A DNA stretch of 64,000 bases from Symsagittifera roscoffensis. Its lineage: Eukaryota; Xenacoelomorpha; Acoela; Convolutidae. Under the pieces are notes generated by a model. It did no database searches. It saw only the letters and a list, made by a program, of their open reading frames with translations, and was not told the origin of the DNA. The translations under genes were made by a program, and so were the position numbers. This document shows, piece after piece, positions 40,185 through 52,172 of the stretch; position 1 is the stretch's first letter; each line of letters begins with the position of its first letter. The stretch is taken from assembly GCF_963678635.1 (NCBI RefSeq), contig NC_087066.1:11144517-11208516 (forward strand). The letters are read 5' to 3'.

Positions 40185-42745
40185 AGTACGAAGAAAAAAA
40201 CTTTCGTCGGGAGTTGTTTTGTCAATTATTGTGCCGACTTTACAGGCGGTGTTCGTAATCTGTATTGCCAGGGAGGGTCTCTGCCATAAAAAGCTACCTG
40301 CCCTGGGTTCCTCAGTACTTATGCTTAAGTTCTGACAAAGCTTGTTCTGTGCTTGTTCTGTGCTACAAATCTCCCTGCCCTTTTGAGGCATTAAAACCCA
40401 TGCCAACCATCTTTGGCAGCGTCTTTCCCGCATACGCATATATGCTCTTCGTAAGTTTTAGAGCCTAATCAAAATCCTGTTGCAATTCTGAGTGATGGTT
40501 CGATAGTTTTAACCTTAGACTTTTGCACAGGATGACGTTCAACCATTAAGGGCTAAAGCTATCTTGGAACTGGTTGAATTCTTTTTTGTATATTGGTTCG
40601 TGTCTTAAAAACAAGTCTGCACCTTCGCTTTATCACATTTTTTTATGTTCAAATTACCGTTTAGCGTACCATTTTAGGTTCCATCTACATGCTCCAAACC
40701 AAAAATTTCACTTAAGACAGTTTCCTACTGCGGAGGCTAAGAAAGTGGGTACAGCTAGTGAACCAGTGGGAAAAAAAAACACCCAAGCCACCTTTGGCTG
40801 CCGAGAGAAATGCTTGAAAGAACTGTTCATTATCCAGTTTCACATTAGTGACTTTGATCAACGAGTTTCTTGGTATACTGTCATAGATTTCCATAAAAGC
40901 AGTTTGCGAAAAACAAGGGCTCGTACGCAAAAGAAAATGGTAGTTTTGGCAAACTAAATCATTTTGTCAGGAGGTAAAAAGTTAATGGGCGTCTAGTTTG
41001 TCAATCACAGATTTTTTTAAGCTCAGATAGTTAGTCCATTTTTTCCGATAGTTTGTCCTTCATTTTTTCGTCGAGCAAGTCTTTTCGACAAGCTCGCCGA
41101 TTGGTGATCCTGGTTTGATGGTCTTTTTTTTTCAAAACTGAGTTAAAATTGACTTGTAATGCGTACTCGTGCTCGGTCCCAATAAAACAAAATTCGCACT
41201 TTTCATTGTTCAAGCCCACGCCGCATGTTTGATCTGATTTGTTCTGACCCTGTAGTTCTCAGCTCAACTTCCATCATCCAAATACCAAATATTAATTTTT
41301 GACTCTAACTGTTTGACTAATGTCTGAACTGTTTCTGCAAAAACGGTTGGGGCTTCAGGATCGCTTTGCTGAGTTCCATCTTCTGACATTTTAATAGAGC
41401 TTCCGTCAAAATTTTAACTAAGTTTTTTGTAGGCGCAGTGGGTGTATTTGTATAATTCTGGACGAATTGGAAAATTACGATCCAGCTTTTTTTCTCAATT
41501 TAGGGAGTTAAAGGCGTTCTCAAAGCCTAATTTCAAAAGTAAAATTGCTTTTCGGATTGTCGTTGCGTTCAATTAGGTTTCAAAACGAGTGTGCAGCTGA
41601 TTTTGATCTGATAGGGCAATTGATGTTAAACCTCCGTCTGTCTTCGTTAGTGCGATAAGTTGTGCGCCAAAAAAAGAAAATTTCTAGGGTATTGGGTGTT
41701 TTGCCAGCTCCAATGAGGTTCATCAGCTTTGTAAGCGATCTCAGAAATTTGAGTCCTGCACTGCCTTTTGATTTACTAACAAGTTCTTTAAAATTTTGAA
41801 GAAATATTTTATCTGGGCCTGATTCTGGTTCGTTCGAAAAGGACGTTATCGCATTGTATAGATCGAGATCGGTTACAGAATAAATATACAATTTTTTTGG
41901 ATTTAGAATTGAAAATTTGGCTCGCTGAGGGTGCTTAGTCAACAATGTTTGATAGTTATCGGTTGGGAAAGGAGCAATTTTGTCATCCGAAGCAAGCAAG
42001 CCTCATCCCTCACTATCTATTTCCTTGATCGAGCTCATCACTTACTTAATGTTTTTTTTTGCTCGAGTTTACTCAGAGGCTGGCTTGAAACCTGGGTTTT
42101 CAATTCCAATCTCAATTCCAATTCTCAATTCCAATTACCGAAAACCCAATTCCAGTCAATTTTGGCCAATTCCAATTCCAATTCTAGAAGTGACTTTGGC
42201 AACAATCCAATCCAAATGAAAAATTCCAGTCATCTCAGAAAATTTCATATTTTATATTTGTTTCAGAACCGCCTGTGTCGGATAGACCAAAAAATTTTAG
42301 TTCAGAAGCGTCTGTCGGATAGACCAAAAGTTTTTAATTCAGGACCGTCCCAGTCGAAGAGACCAAAAAATTTTATTTCAGAACCGAGCTGATAAAAATT
42401 TGTGGTCACTTCCAACTCCTGTACTCGGAAATGAAGCAACTTCAATTCCAATTCCTAGTGAGATTTCTCAATTCCAATTCCGAAAAAAATCAAGGAATTA
42501 AATTGACTGTTTGAAACTTGGGATGAGGTTTCGGAAGCCAAACGAAGTTCGCTCAAATTGTTTTGTTTATCAAAGAGCTCATGGTTGTGGTTTGTTTGAG
42601 TCCACTTCTTTTCGGCTGCTCCGAAAAAAAAACAAGAAAGACGTTAAACAATTAGCCATTTTGTAAGATCCTCTACATTGTAGAGGACCTCATTCATTTT
42701 TACCGATAGACTTTCCGCCAAGGGAACGCGCAAGTCTTTTGCACT
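40185..42745 (-). mobile_element. non-LTR retroelement copy, minus strand (left arm of U2)
   Basis: Essentially identical to the left arm of U1 but retains 69 bp at 40,543-40,611. Aligned to the plus-strand element at ~45,350-45,400, those bases are ancestral element sequence (the FNEFQDRFGSQWLN region), so U1 carries a deletion rather than U2 an insertion. Confidence 0.75.
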
Positions 42746-44370
42746 TCACCACGAAATGCACGTACTTCTAGTTTTTATTAACCTAATCAAAGTTAGATTT
42801 AACATCGAGTTGAAACAGTTTGTCGAAATAATTGAAACACCGCTGAACACACGAGCTAGCGAATTGAAAAAAGACAAAAATAAAACAAGATAGCGACTTC
42901 TGGTCCAGCGATGTATTCCTTTCAAACGCTATCGAGCAAAAAAAAAATAGGCTTAAAATTAGACGAAATAAAAAATCCAAAATGCCAATCAACAGAAGTT
43001 TATAACAGTTACTTCGAATCCAAAAATAATCTTGACGACATTTGCTCCTGGAGATTGTTATGTCTCTGTCTAAACTTTAGAAATTAACACAAACTCAAAT
43101 GATCTTTGGCAAAACTGAAACTCGGGACTAATTCCCTTGGGCGTTTGCCCTAAATTCAGTAATATTATTCTTATGATTATTAATCAGCTCATATCGCACT
43201 TAGTTCTTGTTTAATCCTTAGGAAACACATGTTGCGTTGGTGACACCAAGAGACTGCGAGCTTTGTCTGATCTGTTGTTCAATTCCATCAACGCATAAAG
43301 GACACCCAATTGTTTCAGTGTTCTTTATGCGTTGATGTAAAATCTGTTAATAAAGCAACAATAGGTAATGATTTAGTGCAAGAAAATTATGTTAATACAG
43401 CCATCTCAAATGTCCAAGTACTCAAAAGAGTACCAAAAGACTCGCGTGTTCCCTTGGCGGAAAGTCTGTCGGACAAAACAAATGACATCCTCTACAATGT
43501 AGAAGATGTTACAAAATGGCTATTTTTTTTAACGTCTTTCTTGTTTTTTTGGAGCAACCGAAAAGAAGTGGACGCAAACAGAGCACAATCATGAGTTCTT
43601 TGATAAATAAAAAAATTCGAGCAAATGACGTGTCACTTCTAAAACCCCATCCCCAAGTTTCAAGCCCGCCTCTGAGTGACCTCGCGCAGAGAATAAAGCT
43701 AATAAGTAGTAAGCTCGACGAAGGAAATGTAAAGGGAGGATTAAGGCTTGCTGCTTCGGATGACAAAATTGCTCCTTTTTCAACTGATAACTATCAAAAA
43801 TTGTTGTCTAAGCACCCTCAGCGAGCCAAACTTGCAGCTCTAAATATACAAAGTTTGGATAGTTTTTTCGTAACCAATTTTGTTCTATACAAAGCGATAA
43901 TGCCCTTTCCGAACGGATCAGTAGCAGGTCCTGATAATATAGTTCCTCAAATTTTTTAAGATCTTGTTAATAAGTCAAATGGCAGTGCAGGACTTAATTT
44001 TCTGAAATCGCTTACTAAGCTGATAAACCTCATTGGAGATGGCAAAATACCCGAACCCCTAAGACCCTTCTTTTTTGGCGCAAAGCTTATCGCCTTCATA
44101 ACGATAGACGGAGGGTTGAGACCAATTGCCATAGGCAACACGCTGAGACGTATCGCGTCTAAATGCGCTGGACGCAAGGCCCTCTCCGAGCGACAAAATT
44201 TTTTCGGAAACGTACAGGTAGGATGCGGTTACCAAACGAGAAGCAGAAACAGCTGCGCACTCGTTTCGAAACCTAATTGAACGGGACGACAATCCAAAAT
44301 GCACTGTTCTTTTAAAACTAGATTTTAAGAATGCCTTTAACTCTCTAAAATAGAGAAACAATGCTGAATA

Positions 44371-45459
44371 ATGTTTGTATCAAATCGCCTCGAATTGTAT
44401 AATTACACCACCCATTGCGCGTATGGTAAACCTAGTTACCTTTTTTACGGAAGCTCTGTCATAATGTCAGGAGACGGAACTCAGCAAGGTGATCCTGAAG
44501 CCCCACCCCTTTTTGCGGAAACAATTCATACACTAGTCAAACAGTTGGAGTCGAAAATTAACATCTGGTATTTAGATGATGGAAATTTAGCCGACGACTA
44601 TAAGGTAGTACTCCGGGACCTTAAAAACATTCTGAAATTGGAACAAATTTACGGTCTGAGCTTGAACATTGAGAAGTGCGAACTTTGTTTTTTGGGACCG
44701 ACTACTAGAACACAGTATAATTCAATTTTAACACAATTTCGAAAAATATGCCCCAAAATAAAAATAAGAACAAAAGAAGACTTCTTCATTTTAGGATCTC
44801 CAATCGGCGAACTTTGCCAAAAAAAATTGCTCGACAAAAAAATTAAGGAGCTTGAAAAAATCTCGGATGTCATTAACAAACTAGACGCTCATTATGGTTT
44901 TTACCTCCTAAAAAATTGCTTTTGCATGCCAAAACTCCTATATTTTTTGAGTACGAGCCCTTGTTTTTTGCAAAATGATTTTTTGGAACGCTACGACAAA
45001 TTACTAAGAAATTCGTTATGCAAGGTCACCAACGTGAAAATGGATGATAACCAGTTTTTACAAGCAGTTTTCCCAGCAGCCAAAGGTGACTTGGGCGTTT
45101 CTTCCGCTCGTATACTCGCTTTACCCGTTTTCTTAGCCTCAGCAGTAGGAGCAAAAGATGCCTTGAGCGAAATCTTTGGTTTGGAACATGTGGATGGAAC
45201 TTATGATGATGCGCTTAAACGGTGGTTTGAACTTGGAAAAATTGAAATGGCTCCGGAAAATAAAATCCAAAAAAATTGGACGGAGCCATTTCTTGACAGC
45301 GAAATTGCAGACTTGATTTTACGAATCGAATCAACGGACGTAAAAAACTTCAACGAGTTCCAAGATAGATTTGGCTCCCAATGGTTGAACGTCATCCCGT
45401 GCAAAAATTTAAGGTTTAAACTGTCGAACCAACAACTCAGAATTGCGAAAGGACTTTGA
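44371..45459 (+). pseudogene. reverse transcriptase palm/thumb ORF (362 codons)
   Basis: Longest open part of the non-LTR family in this window. It has motif B (QQGDPEAPPLF), motif C (YLDDG) and a thumb ending in KNLRFKLSNQQLRIAKGL before TGA. The motif A Asp lies upstream, separated from this frame by a stop, so this reading frame alone lacks one catalytic residue. Target-primed reverse transcription is the known role of the family. Confidence 0.82.
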
Positions 45460-45472
45460 TTAGGCTCAAAGT

Positions 45473-45703
45473 ATGCGAACGGCATACATGCGTGTGCGAA
45501 AAAACGTTGCCGAGGATGGTTGGCATGGTCTTTCTTGCCACAAAAGTGCAGGTAGATTCTCTAGGCATTCAAACTTGAATGCCCTTATAAAGCAGAGTTT
45601 ATCCTCTACTCACATTCCGTCTGTTTTAGAACCACGACACCTCTACAGGACCGATCAGAAGCGACCAGACGGTTTGACGCTCGTTCCATGGGCTGTTGGT
45701 TAG
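45473..45703 (+). pseudogene. restriction-like endonuclease (REL) domain fragment
   Basis: The frame contains [20 protein letters not shown] and [11 protein letters not shown]. The Cys/His cluster preceding a conserved Pro-Asp is the pattern of the C-terminal nicking endonuclease of REL-type LINEs. Upstream Cys residues of the cluster are in a different frame (one-base shift near 45,510). The frame ends in TAG right after the RPDG block, and the D-x-T strand that should follow is broken. Confidence 0.72.
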
Positions 45704-46416
45704 TAGCTCTTGTGGGATGTAACGGTAGTAGACTCCTTAGCTCCTTGTAGGATTAATGCCGGGTCTGTTTGTAACCTTGGTACGGCTGCCGCTGAAGCGG
45801 AAGAGCAAAAAATTGACAAGTATAAAGATCTTGTAAATGATGGATATCTTTTTTAACCGCTAGCTTTTGAAATTCAGGGCCACAGCACATAATTTTTTTG
45901 TTGAGCAAGCTTTGTAAGAACCTAAGCATATGCACTGAGGAACCCAGAGCAGGCAGCTTTTTAAAACCGAGAATCTCTCTGGCAATATAGATTGCGAACG
46001 CCGCTTGCGTACTCGGAACAATAAATGACAAAATAACTTTCGACAAAATTTTTTATTTGTAACATTTGTATATTATGTTTTCTCGTGTCGAGTTGCGTGA
46101 TCTCATTGAAGAAACGTAACACGTATCGATTTTAATTGAAAAGGACTTAAACACTTGTCATCTTCTTTTATTATTATCACATCCATATCTAGAAAATTCC
46201 AAGGATTTTGACTGGAATACGTGATGAAGGGACTCCTGACTGTAACCTCGGTTACTATGATACTTTTAACCTTCTGATTACCTCTGAATAAAAAAGAAAG
46301 AAAAAAAAATAAAAGGATTGATAGGAAGCTTGCTTTACTCGTGTAGTTTTTTACTGTTTTTACTCACATTTATTCACCTCAAAAAAAGAACTTTCAGATC
46401 AGTAAATTGAGTAATT

Positions 46417-46593
46417 ATTTCATATTCGTATCGCGCATACTACGGACCGGAACCTCCAAAAAAGTCACGGTACTATACCGAAGCCGAGACAGATCCGAGC
46501 TATCAATGGACTGCAACGCCTCTAGAAGTAATCAATATTTTGAAAATTTTATATCGTATTTTAATAATCTGTTCAATCTTGCAATTTTTATAG
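46417..46593 (+). pseudogene. duplicated first exon and intron 1 of the hnRNP L-like gene, start codon lost
   Basis: 46,417-46,527 matches exon 1 at 52,173-52,283, and 46,528-46,593 matches intron 1. The ATG is ATT here; other changes include GAC to TAC at codon 8 and AGG to AAG at codon 16. The GTAATC donor is kept. Homology ends exactly at the intron's TATAG acceptor, where this copy runs into non-LTR element sequence instead of exon 2. It can still act as an untranslated alternative first exon, but cannot start the protein. Confidence 0.85.
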
Positions 46594-46667
46594 TCTCAGC
46601 TTGTAGTCGTCGGCTCAACTTCCATCATCCAAATACCAGATATTAATTTTTGACTCTAACTGTTTGA

Positions 46668-48540
46668 CCAAAAAGGTTCCATCTACATGCTCCAAACGAA
46701 AAATTTCGCTTAAGACAATTTTTGACTCCTACTGCGGAGGCTAAGAAAGTGGGTACAGCTAGAAAAAAAAAACACCCAAGCCACCTTTGGCTGCCGAGAG
46801 AAATGCTTGAAAGAACTGTTTATAATCCAGTTTCACATTAGTGACTTTGATCAACGAGTTTCTTGGTATACTGTCATAGATTTCCAAAAAATCAGTTTGC
46901 AAAAAACAAGGGCTCGTACGCAAAAGAAAATGGTAGTTTTGGCAAACTAAATTATTTTGTCAGGAGGTAAAAAATTAATGGGCGTCTAGTTTGTCAATCA
47001 CAGATTTTTTTAAGCTCAGATAGTTAGTCCATTTTTTCCGATAGTTTGTCCTTCATTTTTTCGTCGAGCAAGTCTTTTCGACAAAGCTCGCCGATTGATG
47101 ATCCTGGTTTGATGATCTTTTTTTTCAAAACTGAGTTAAAATTGAGTTGTAATGCGTACTCGTGCTCGATCCCAATAAAACAAAATTCGCACTTTTCCTT
47201 GTTCAAGCCCACGCCGCATGTTTGTTCTGATTTGTTCTGACCTTGTAGTCGTCGGCTCAACTTCCATCATCCAAATACCAGATATTAATTTTTGACTCTA
47301 ACTGTTTGACTACTGTCTGGTATGTTTCTGCAAAAACGGTTAGGGCTTCAGGATTGCTTTGCTGAGTTCCATCTTCTGACATTTTAATAGAGTTTCCGTC
47401 AAAATTTTAACTAAGTTTTTTGTACGCGCAGTGGGTGTATTTGTATAATTCTGGACGAATTGGTAAATTATGATCCAGCTTTTTGCCAACTCCAATCAGG
47501 TTCATCAGCTTTGTAAGTGATCTCAGAAATTTGAGTCCTGCACTGCAATTTGATTTTCTAACAAGTTCTTTAAAATTTTGAAGAACTATTTTATCTGGGC
47601 CTGATTCTGGTTCGTTCGAAAAGGACGTTATCGCATTGTATAGATCGAGATCGGTTACGAAATAAATTTACAATTTTTTTTGATTTAGAATTGAAAATTT
47701 GGCTCGTTGAGGGTGCTTAGTCAACAATGTTTGATAGTTATCGGTTCAGAAAGGAGCAATTTCGTCATCCGAAGCAAGCAAGCCTCATCCCTCGCTATCT
47801 ATTTCCTTGATCGAGCTTACTACTTATTGTTTTTTTTACTCGAGTTTACTCAGAGGCTGGCTTGAAACCAGGGTTTTCAATTCCAATCCCAATTCCAATT
47901 CTCGATTCCCAATTCCAGTCAATTTTGGCCAATTGCAATTTCAATTCTAGAAGTGACTTTGGCAACAATCCAATCCAAATGAAAAATTCCGGTCATCTCA
48001 GAAAATTTCATATTTCATATTTGTTTCAGAACCGCCTCAGTCGGATAGACCAAAAAATTTTATTTCAGAAGCGTCTGTCGGATAGACCAACAATTTTTAT
48101 TTCAGGACCTTCCCAGTCGAAGAGACTAAAAAGTTTTATTTCAGAACCGAGCTGATAAAAGTTTGTAGTCACTTCCAACTCCTGTACTCGGAAATGAAGC
48201 AACTTCAATTGCAATTCCTAGTGAGATTTCTTAATTCCAATTCCGAAAAAAAATCAATGAATTGAATTGACTGCTTGAATCTTGGGATGAGGTTTCGGAA
48301 CCCAAACGAAGTTCGCTCAAATTGTTTTGTTCATCGAAGAGCTCATGGTTGTGGTTTGTTTGAGTCCACTTCTTTTTCGGCTGCTCCAAAAAAAACAAGA
48401 AAGACGTTAAAAAAAATAGCCATTTTGTAACATCTTCTACATTGTAGACGATGTCATTTTTTTTGTCCGACAGACTTTCCGCCAAGGGAACGCGCAAGTC
48501 TTTTGCACTTCACCACGAAATGCACGTACTTCTAGTTTTT
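46668..48540 (-). mobile_element. non-LTR retroelement copy, minus strand (left arm of U3)
   Basis: Carries the NKEKCEFCFIGIEHEYALQ palm segment (~47,200), GELCRKDLLDEK (~47,080) and the inverted N-terminal region near 48,230-48,500 (RVPLAESLSDKKNDIVYN). Decayed by many small indels; part of the region between ~47,480 and 47,500 is deleted compared with U2. Confidence 0.7.
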
Positions 48541-49077
48541 ATTAACCTAATCAAAGTTAGATTTAACATCGAGTGGAAACCGTTTGTCGAAATAATTGAA
48601 ACACCGCTGAACACACGAGCTAGCGAATTGAAAAAAGACAAAAATAAAGCAAGATAGCGATTTCTGGTCCAGCGAAGTATTCCTTTCAAACGCTATCGGG
48701 AAAAAAATAGGCCTAAATTTAGACGAACTAAAACATCCAAAATGCCAATCAACAGAAGTTTATAACAGTTATTTCGAATCCAAAATTATTCTTGACGACA
48801 TTTGCTCCTGGAGACTGTTATGTCTCCGTCTAAACTTTAGAAATTAACACAAATTCAAATGATCTTTGGCAAAATTGAAACTCGGGAGTAATTCCCTTGG
48901 GCGTTTGCCCTAAATTCAGTAATATTATTCTTATGATTATAATTCAGCTCATATCACACTTAGTTCTTGTTTGATCCTAAGGAAACACATGTTGCGCTGG
49001 TGACACCAAGAGACTGTGAGCTTTGTCTGATCTGTTTTTCAATTTGATCAACGCATAAAGGACACTCAATTGTTTCA

Positions 49078-51790
49078 GTGTCCTTTATGTAATATCCGTT
49101 AATGAAGCAACAATAGGTAATGATTTAGTGCTAGACAACTATGTTAATACAGCCGTCTCAAATGTCCGAGTACTCAAAAGAGTACCAAAAGACTCGCGTG
49201 TTCCCTTGGCGGAAAGTCTGTCGGACAAAATAAATGACATCGTCTACAAGGTAGAAGATGTTACAAAATGGCTAATTTTTTTAACGTCGTTCTTGTTTTT
49301 TTTTGGAGCAACCGAAAAGAAGTGGACGCAAACAGACCAAAAGCATGAGCTCTTTGATAAATAAAAAAATTCGAGCAAAGGACGTGTCACTTCCAAAACC
49401 CCATCCCCAAGTTTCAAGCCCGCCTCTGAGTGACCTCGAGCAGAGAATAAAACTAATAAGGAAATAGAGCTCGACAAAGGAAATGTAAAGAAAGGATTAA
49501 AGCTTGCTGCTTCGGATGACAAAATTGCTCCTTTTTCAACTGATAACTATCAAAAGTTGTTGTCTAAGCACCCTCAGCGAGCCAAATTTGCAGCTCTAAA
49601 CCCACAAAATTGGATAGTTTTTTTTGTAACCGATTTCGACCTATACAAAGCGATAATGTCTTTTCCGAACGGATCAGTAGCAGGTCCTGATAATATAGTT
49701 CCTCAAATTTGTTAAGATTTTGTTAATAGGTCGAATGGCAGTGCAGGACTTATTTTTCTGAAATCGCTTACTAAGCTGATAAACCTCATTGGAGATGGCA
49801 AAATACCCGAACCCCTAAGACCCTTCCTTTTTGGCGCAAAGCTTATCGCCTTCATAACGATAGACGGAGGGTTGAGACCAATTGCCATAGGCAACACGCT
49901 GAGACGTATCGCGTCTAAATGCGCTGGACGCAAGGCCCTCTCCGAGCGACAAAATTTTTTCGGAAACGTACAGGTAGGATTCGGTACCAAACGAGAAGCA
50001 GAAACAGCTGCGCACTCGTTTCGAAACCTAATTGAACGCGACGACAATCCAAAATGCACTTTTCTTTTAAAACTAGATTTTAAGAATGCCTTTAACTCTC
50101 TAAAATAGAGAAACAATGCTGAATAATGTTTGTATCAAATCGCCCCAAATTGTATAATTACACCACCCATTGCGCGTATGGTAAACCTAGTTACCTTTTT
50201 TACGGAAGCTCTGTCATATTGTCAGGAGACGGAACTCAGCAAGGTGATCCTGAAGCCCCACCCCTTTTTGCGGAAACAATTCATACACTAGTCAAACAGT
50301 TGGAGTCGAAAATTAACATCTGGTATTTAGATGATGGAAATTTAGCCGACGACTATAAGGTAGTACTCCGGGACCTTAAAAACATTAGGAAATCGGAACA
50401 AATTTACTGCCTGAGCTTGAACACTGAGAAGTGCGAACTTTGCTTTTTGGGACCGACTACTAGAACACAGTATAATTCAATTTTAACACAATTTCGAAAA
50501 ATATGCCCCAAAATATAAATAAGAACAATAGAAGAACTCCTCATTTTAGGATCTCCAATCGGCCAACTTTGCCGAAAAAAATTGCTCGACAAAAAATTAA
50601 GGAGCTTGAAAAAATCTCGGATGTCATTGACAAACTAGACGCCCATTATGGTTTTTACCTCCTGAAAAACTGCTTTAGCATGCCAAAACTCCTATATTTT
50701 TTGCGTACGAGCCCTTGTTTTTTGCAAAATGATTTTTTGGAACGCTACGACAAATTACTAAGAAATTCGTTATGCAAGGTCACCAACGTGAAAATGGATG
50801 ATAACCAGTTTTTACAAGCAGTTCTCCCAGCAGCCAAAGGTGACTTGGGCGGTTCTTCCGCTCGTATACTCGCTTTACCCGTTTTCTTAGCCTCAGCAGT
50901 AGGAGCAAAAGATGCCTTGAGCGAAATCTTTGGTTTGGAACATGTGGATGGAACTTATGATGATGCGCTTAAACGGTGGTTTGAACTTGGAAAAATTGAA
51001 ATGGCTCCGGAAAATAAAATCCAAAAAAATTGGACGGAGCCATTTCTTGACAGCGAAATTGCAGACTTGATTTTACGAATCGAATCAACGGACGTAAAAA
51101 ACTTCAACGAGTTCCAAGATAGATTTGGCTCCCAATGGTTGAACGTCATCCCGTGCAAAAATTTAAGGTTTAAACTGTCGAACCAACAACTCAGAATTGC
51201 GAAAGGACTTTGATTAGGCTCAAAGTATGCGAACGGCATACATGCGTGTGCGAAAAAACGTTGCCGAGGATGGTTGGCATGGTCTTTCTTGCCACAAAAG
51301 TGCAGGTAGATTCTCTAGGCATTCAAACTTGAATGCCCTTATAAAGCAGAGTTTATCCTCTACTCACATTCCGTCTGTTTTAGAACCACGACACCTCTAC
51401 AGGACCGATCAGAAGCGACCAGACGGTTTGACGCTCGTTCCATGGGCTGTTGGTTAGTAGCTCTTGTGGGATGTAACGGTAGTAGACTCCTTAGCTCCTT
51501 GTAGGATTAATGCCGGGTCTGTTTGTAACCTTGGTACGGCTGCCGCTGAAGCGGAAGAGCAAAAAATTGACAAGTATGAAGATCTTGTAAATGATGGATA
51601 TCTTTTTTAACCGCTAGCTTTTGAAATTCAGGGCCACAGCACATAATTTTTTTGTTGAGCAAGCTTTGTAAGAACCTAAGCATATGCACTGAGGAACCCA
51701 GAGCAGGCAGCTTTTTAAAACCGAGAATCTCCCTGGCAATATAGATTGCGAACGCCGCTTGCGTACTCGGAACAATAAATGACAAAATAA
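49078..51790 (+). mobile_element. non-LTR retroelement copy, plus strand (right arm of U3)
   Basis: Same layout as 43310-46035. The motif A block is in a clean frame here (49,872-50,108, ending LKLDFKNAFNSLK), motifs B and C lie in 50,126-50,518, and the thumb in 50,503-51,213 after a shift; the motif A frame is followed by a TAG stop as in U2. The REL block at 51,227-51,457 is identical in kind to U2, including the same frame breaks. These shared lesions show the duplication came after the element had died. Confidence 0.82.
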
Positions 51791-52099
51791 CTTTCGACAA
51801 AATTTTTTTATTTGTAACATTTGTATATTATGTTTTCTCGTGTCGAGTTGCGTGATCTCATTGAAGAAACGTAACACGTATCGATTTTAATTGAAAAGGA
51901 CTTAAACACTTGTCATCTTCTTTTATTATTATCACATCCATATCTAGAAAATTCCAAGGATTTTGACTGGAATACGTGATGAAGGGACTCCTGACTGTAA
52001 CCTCGGTTACTATGATACTTTTAACCTTCTGATTACCTCTGAATAAAAAAGAAAGAAAAAAAAAATAAAAGGATTGATAGGAAGCTTGCTTTACTAGTG

Positions 52100-52172
52100 T
52101 AGTTTTTTACTGTTTTTACTCACATTTATTCACCTCAAAAAAAGAACTTTCAGATCAGTAAATTGAGTAATT
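52100..52172 (+). promoter_or_regulatory. 5' UTR/promoter-proximal region of the hnRNP L-like gene
   Basis: Short stretch between the 3' sequence of the non-LTR copy and the ATG at 52173. It is duplicated at 46,345-46,416. No TATA box that I would defend. The neighbouring retroelement tail means the promoter may lie partly in retroelement sequence. Confidence 0.35.

Larger units (their letters stand above)
43310..46035 (+). mobile_element. best-preserved non-LTR retroelement: RT plus restriction-like endonuclease
   Basis: Plus-strand copy in U2. In order: N-terminal block (LKRVPKDSR), RT fingers (GGLRPIAIGNTLRR at ~44,115), motif A region (KLDFKNAFNSL at ~44,320), then a 362-codon open frame 44371-45459. 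That frame has motif B SGDGTQQGDPEAPPLF and motif C YLDDGN (Asp-Asp), thumb, and AAKGDLGVSSARI. After a one-base shift, 45473-45703 shows a Cys/His segment, the [15 protein letters not shown] block and the PD-type endonuclease core KRPDGLTL. The C-terminal ISLAIYIANAACVLGTI lies near 46,000. RT followed by a restriction-like endonuclease is the plan of early-branching LINEs (R2/NeSL/CRE-type). At least two stops and two frameshifts. Confidence 0.82.
38579..46593. repeat. tandem unit U2 with downstream extension to hnRNP L-like exon copy
   Basis: 38,579-44,245 is the near-perfect second copy of the 5.6-kb unit. From there U2 continues, unlike U1, through the rest of the plus-strand element and into a copy of the 5' end of the hnRNP L-like gene (to 46,593). 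The later part is in turn duplicated at 46,594-52,349 with an offset of about 5,756 bp. Confidence 0.88.
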
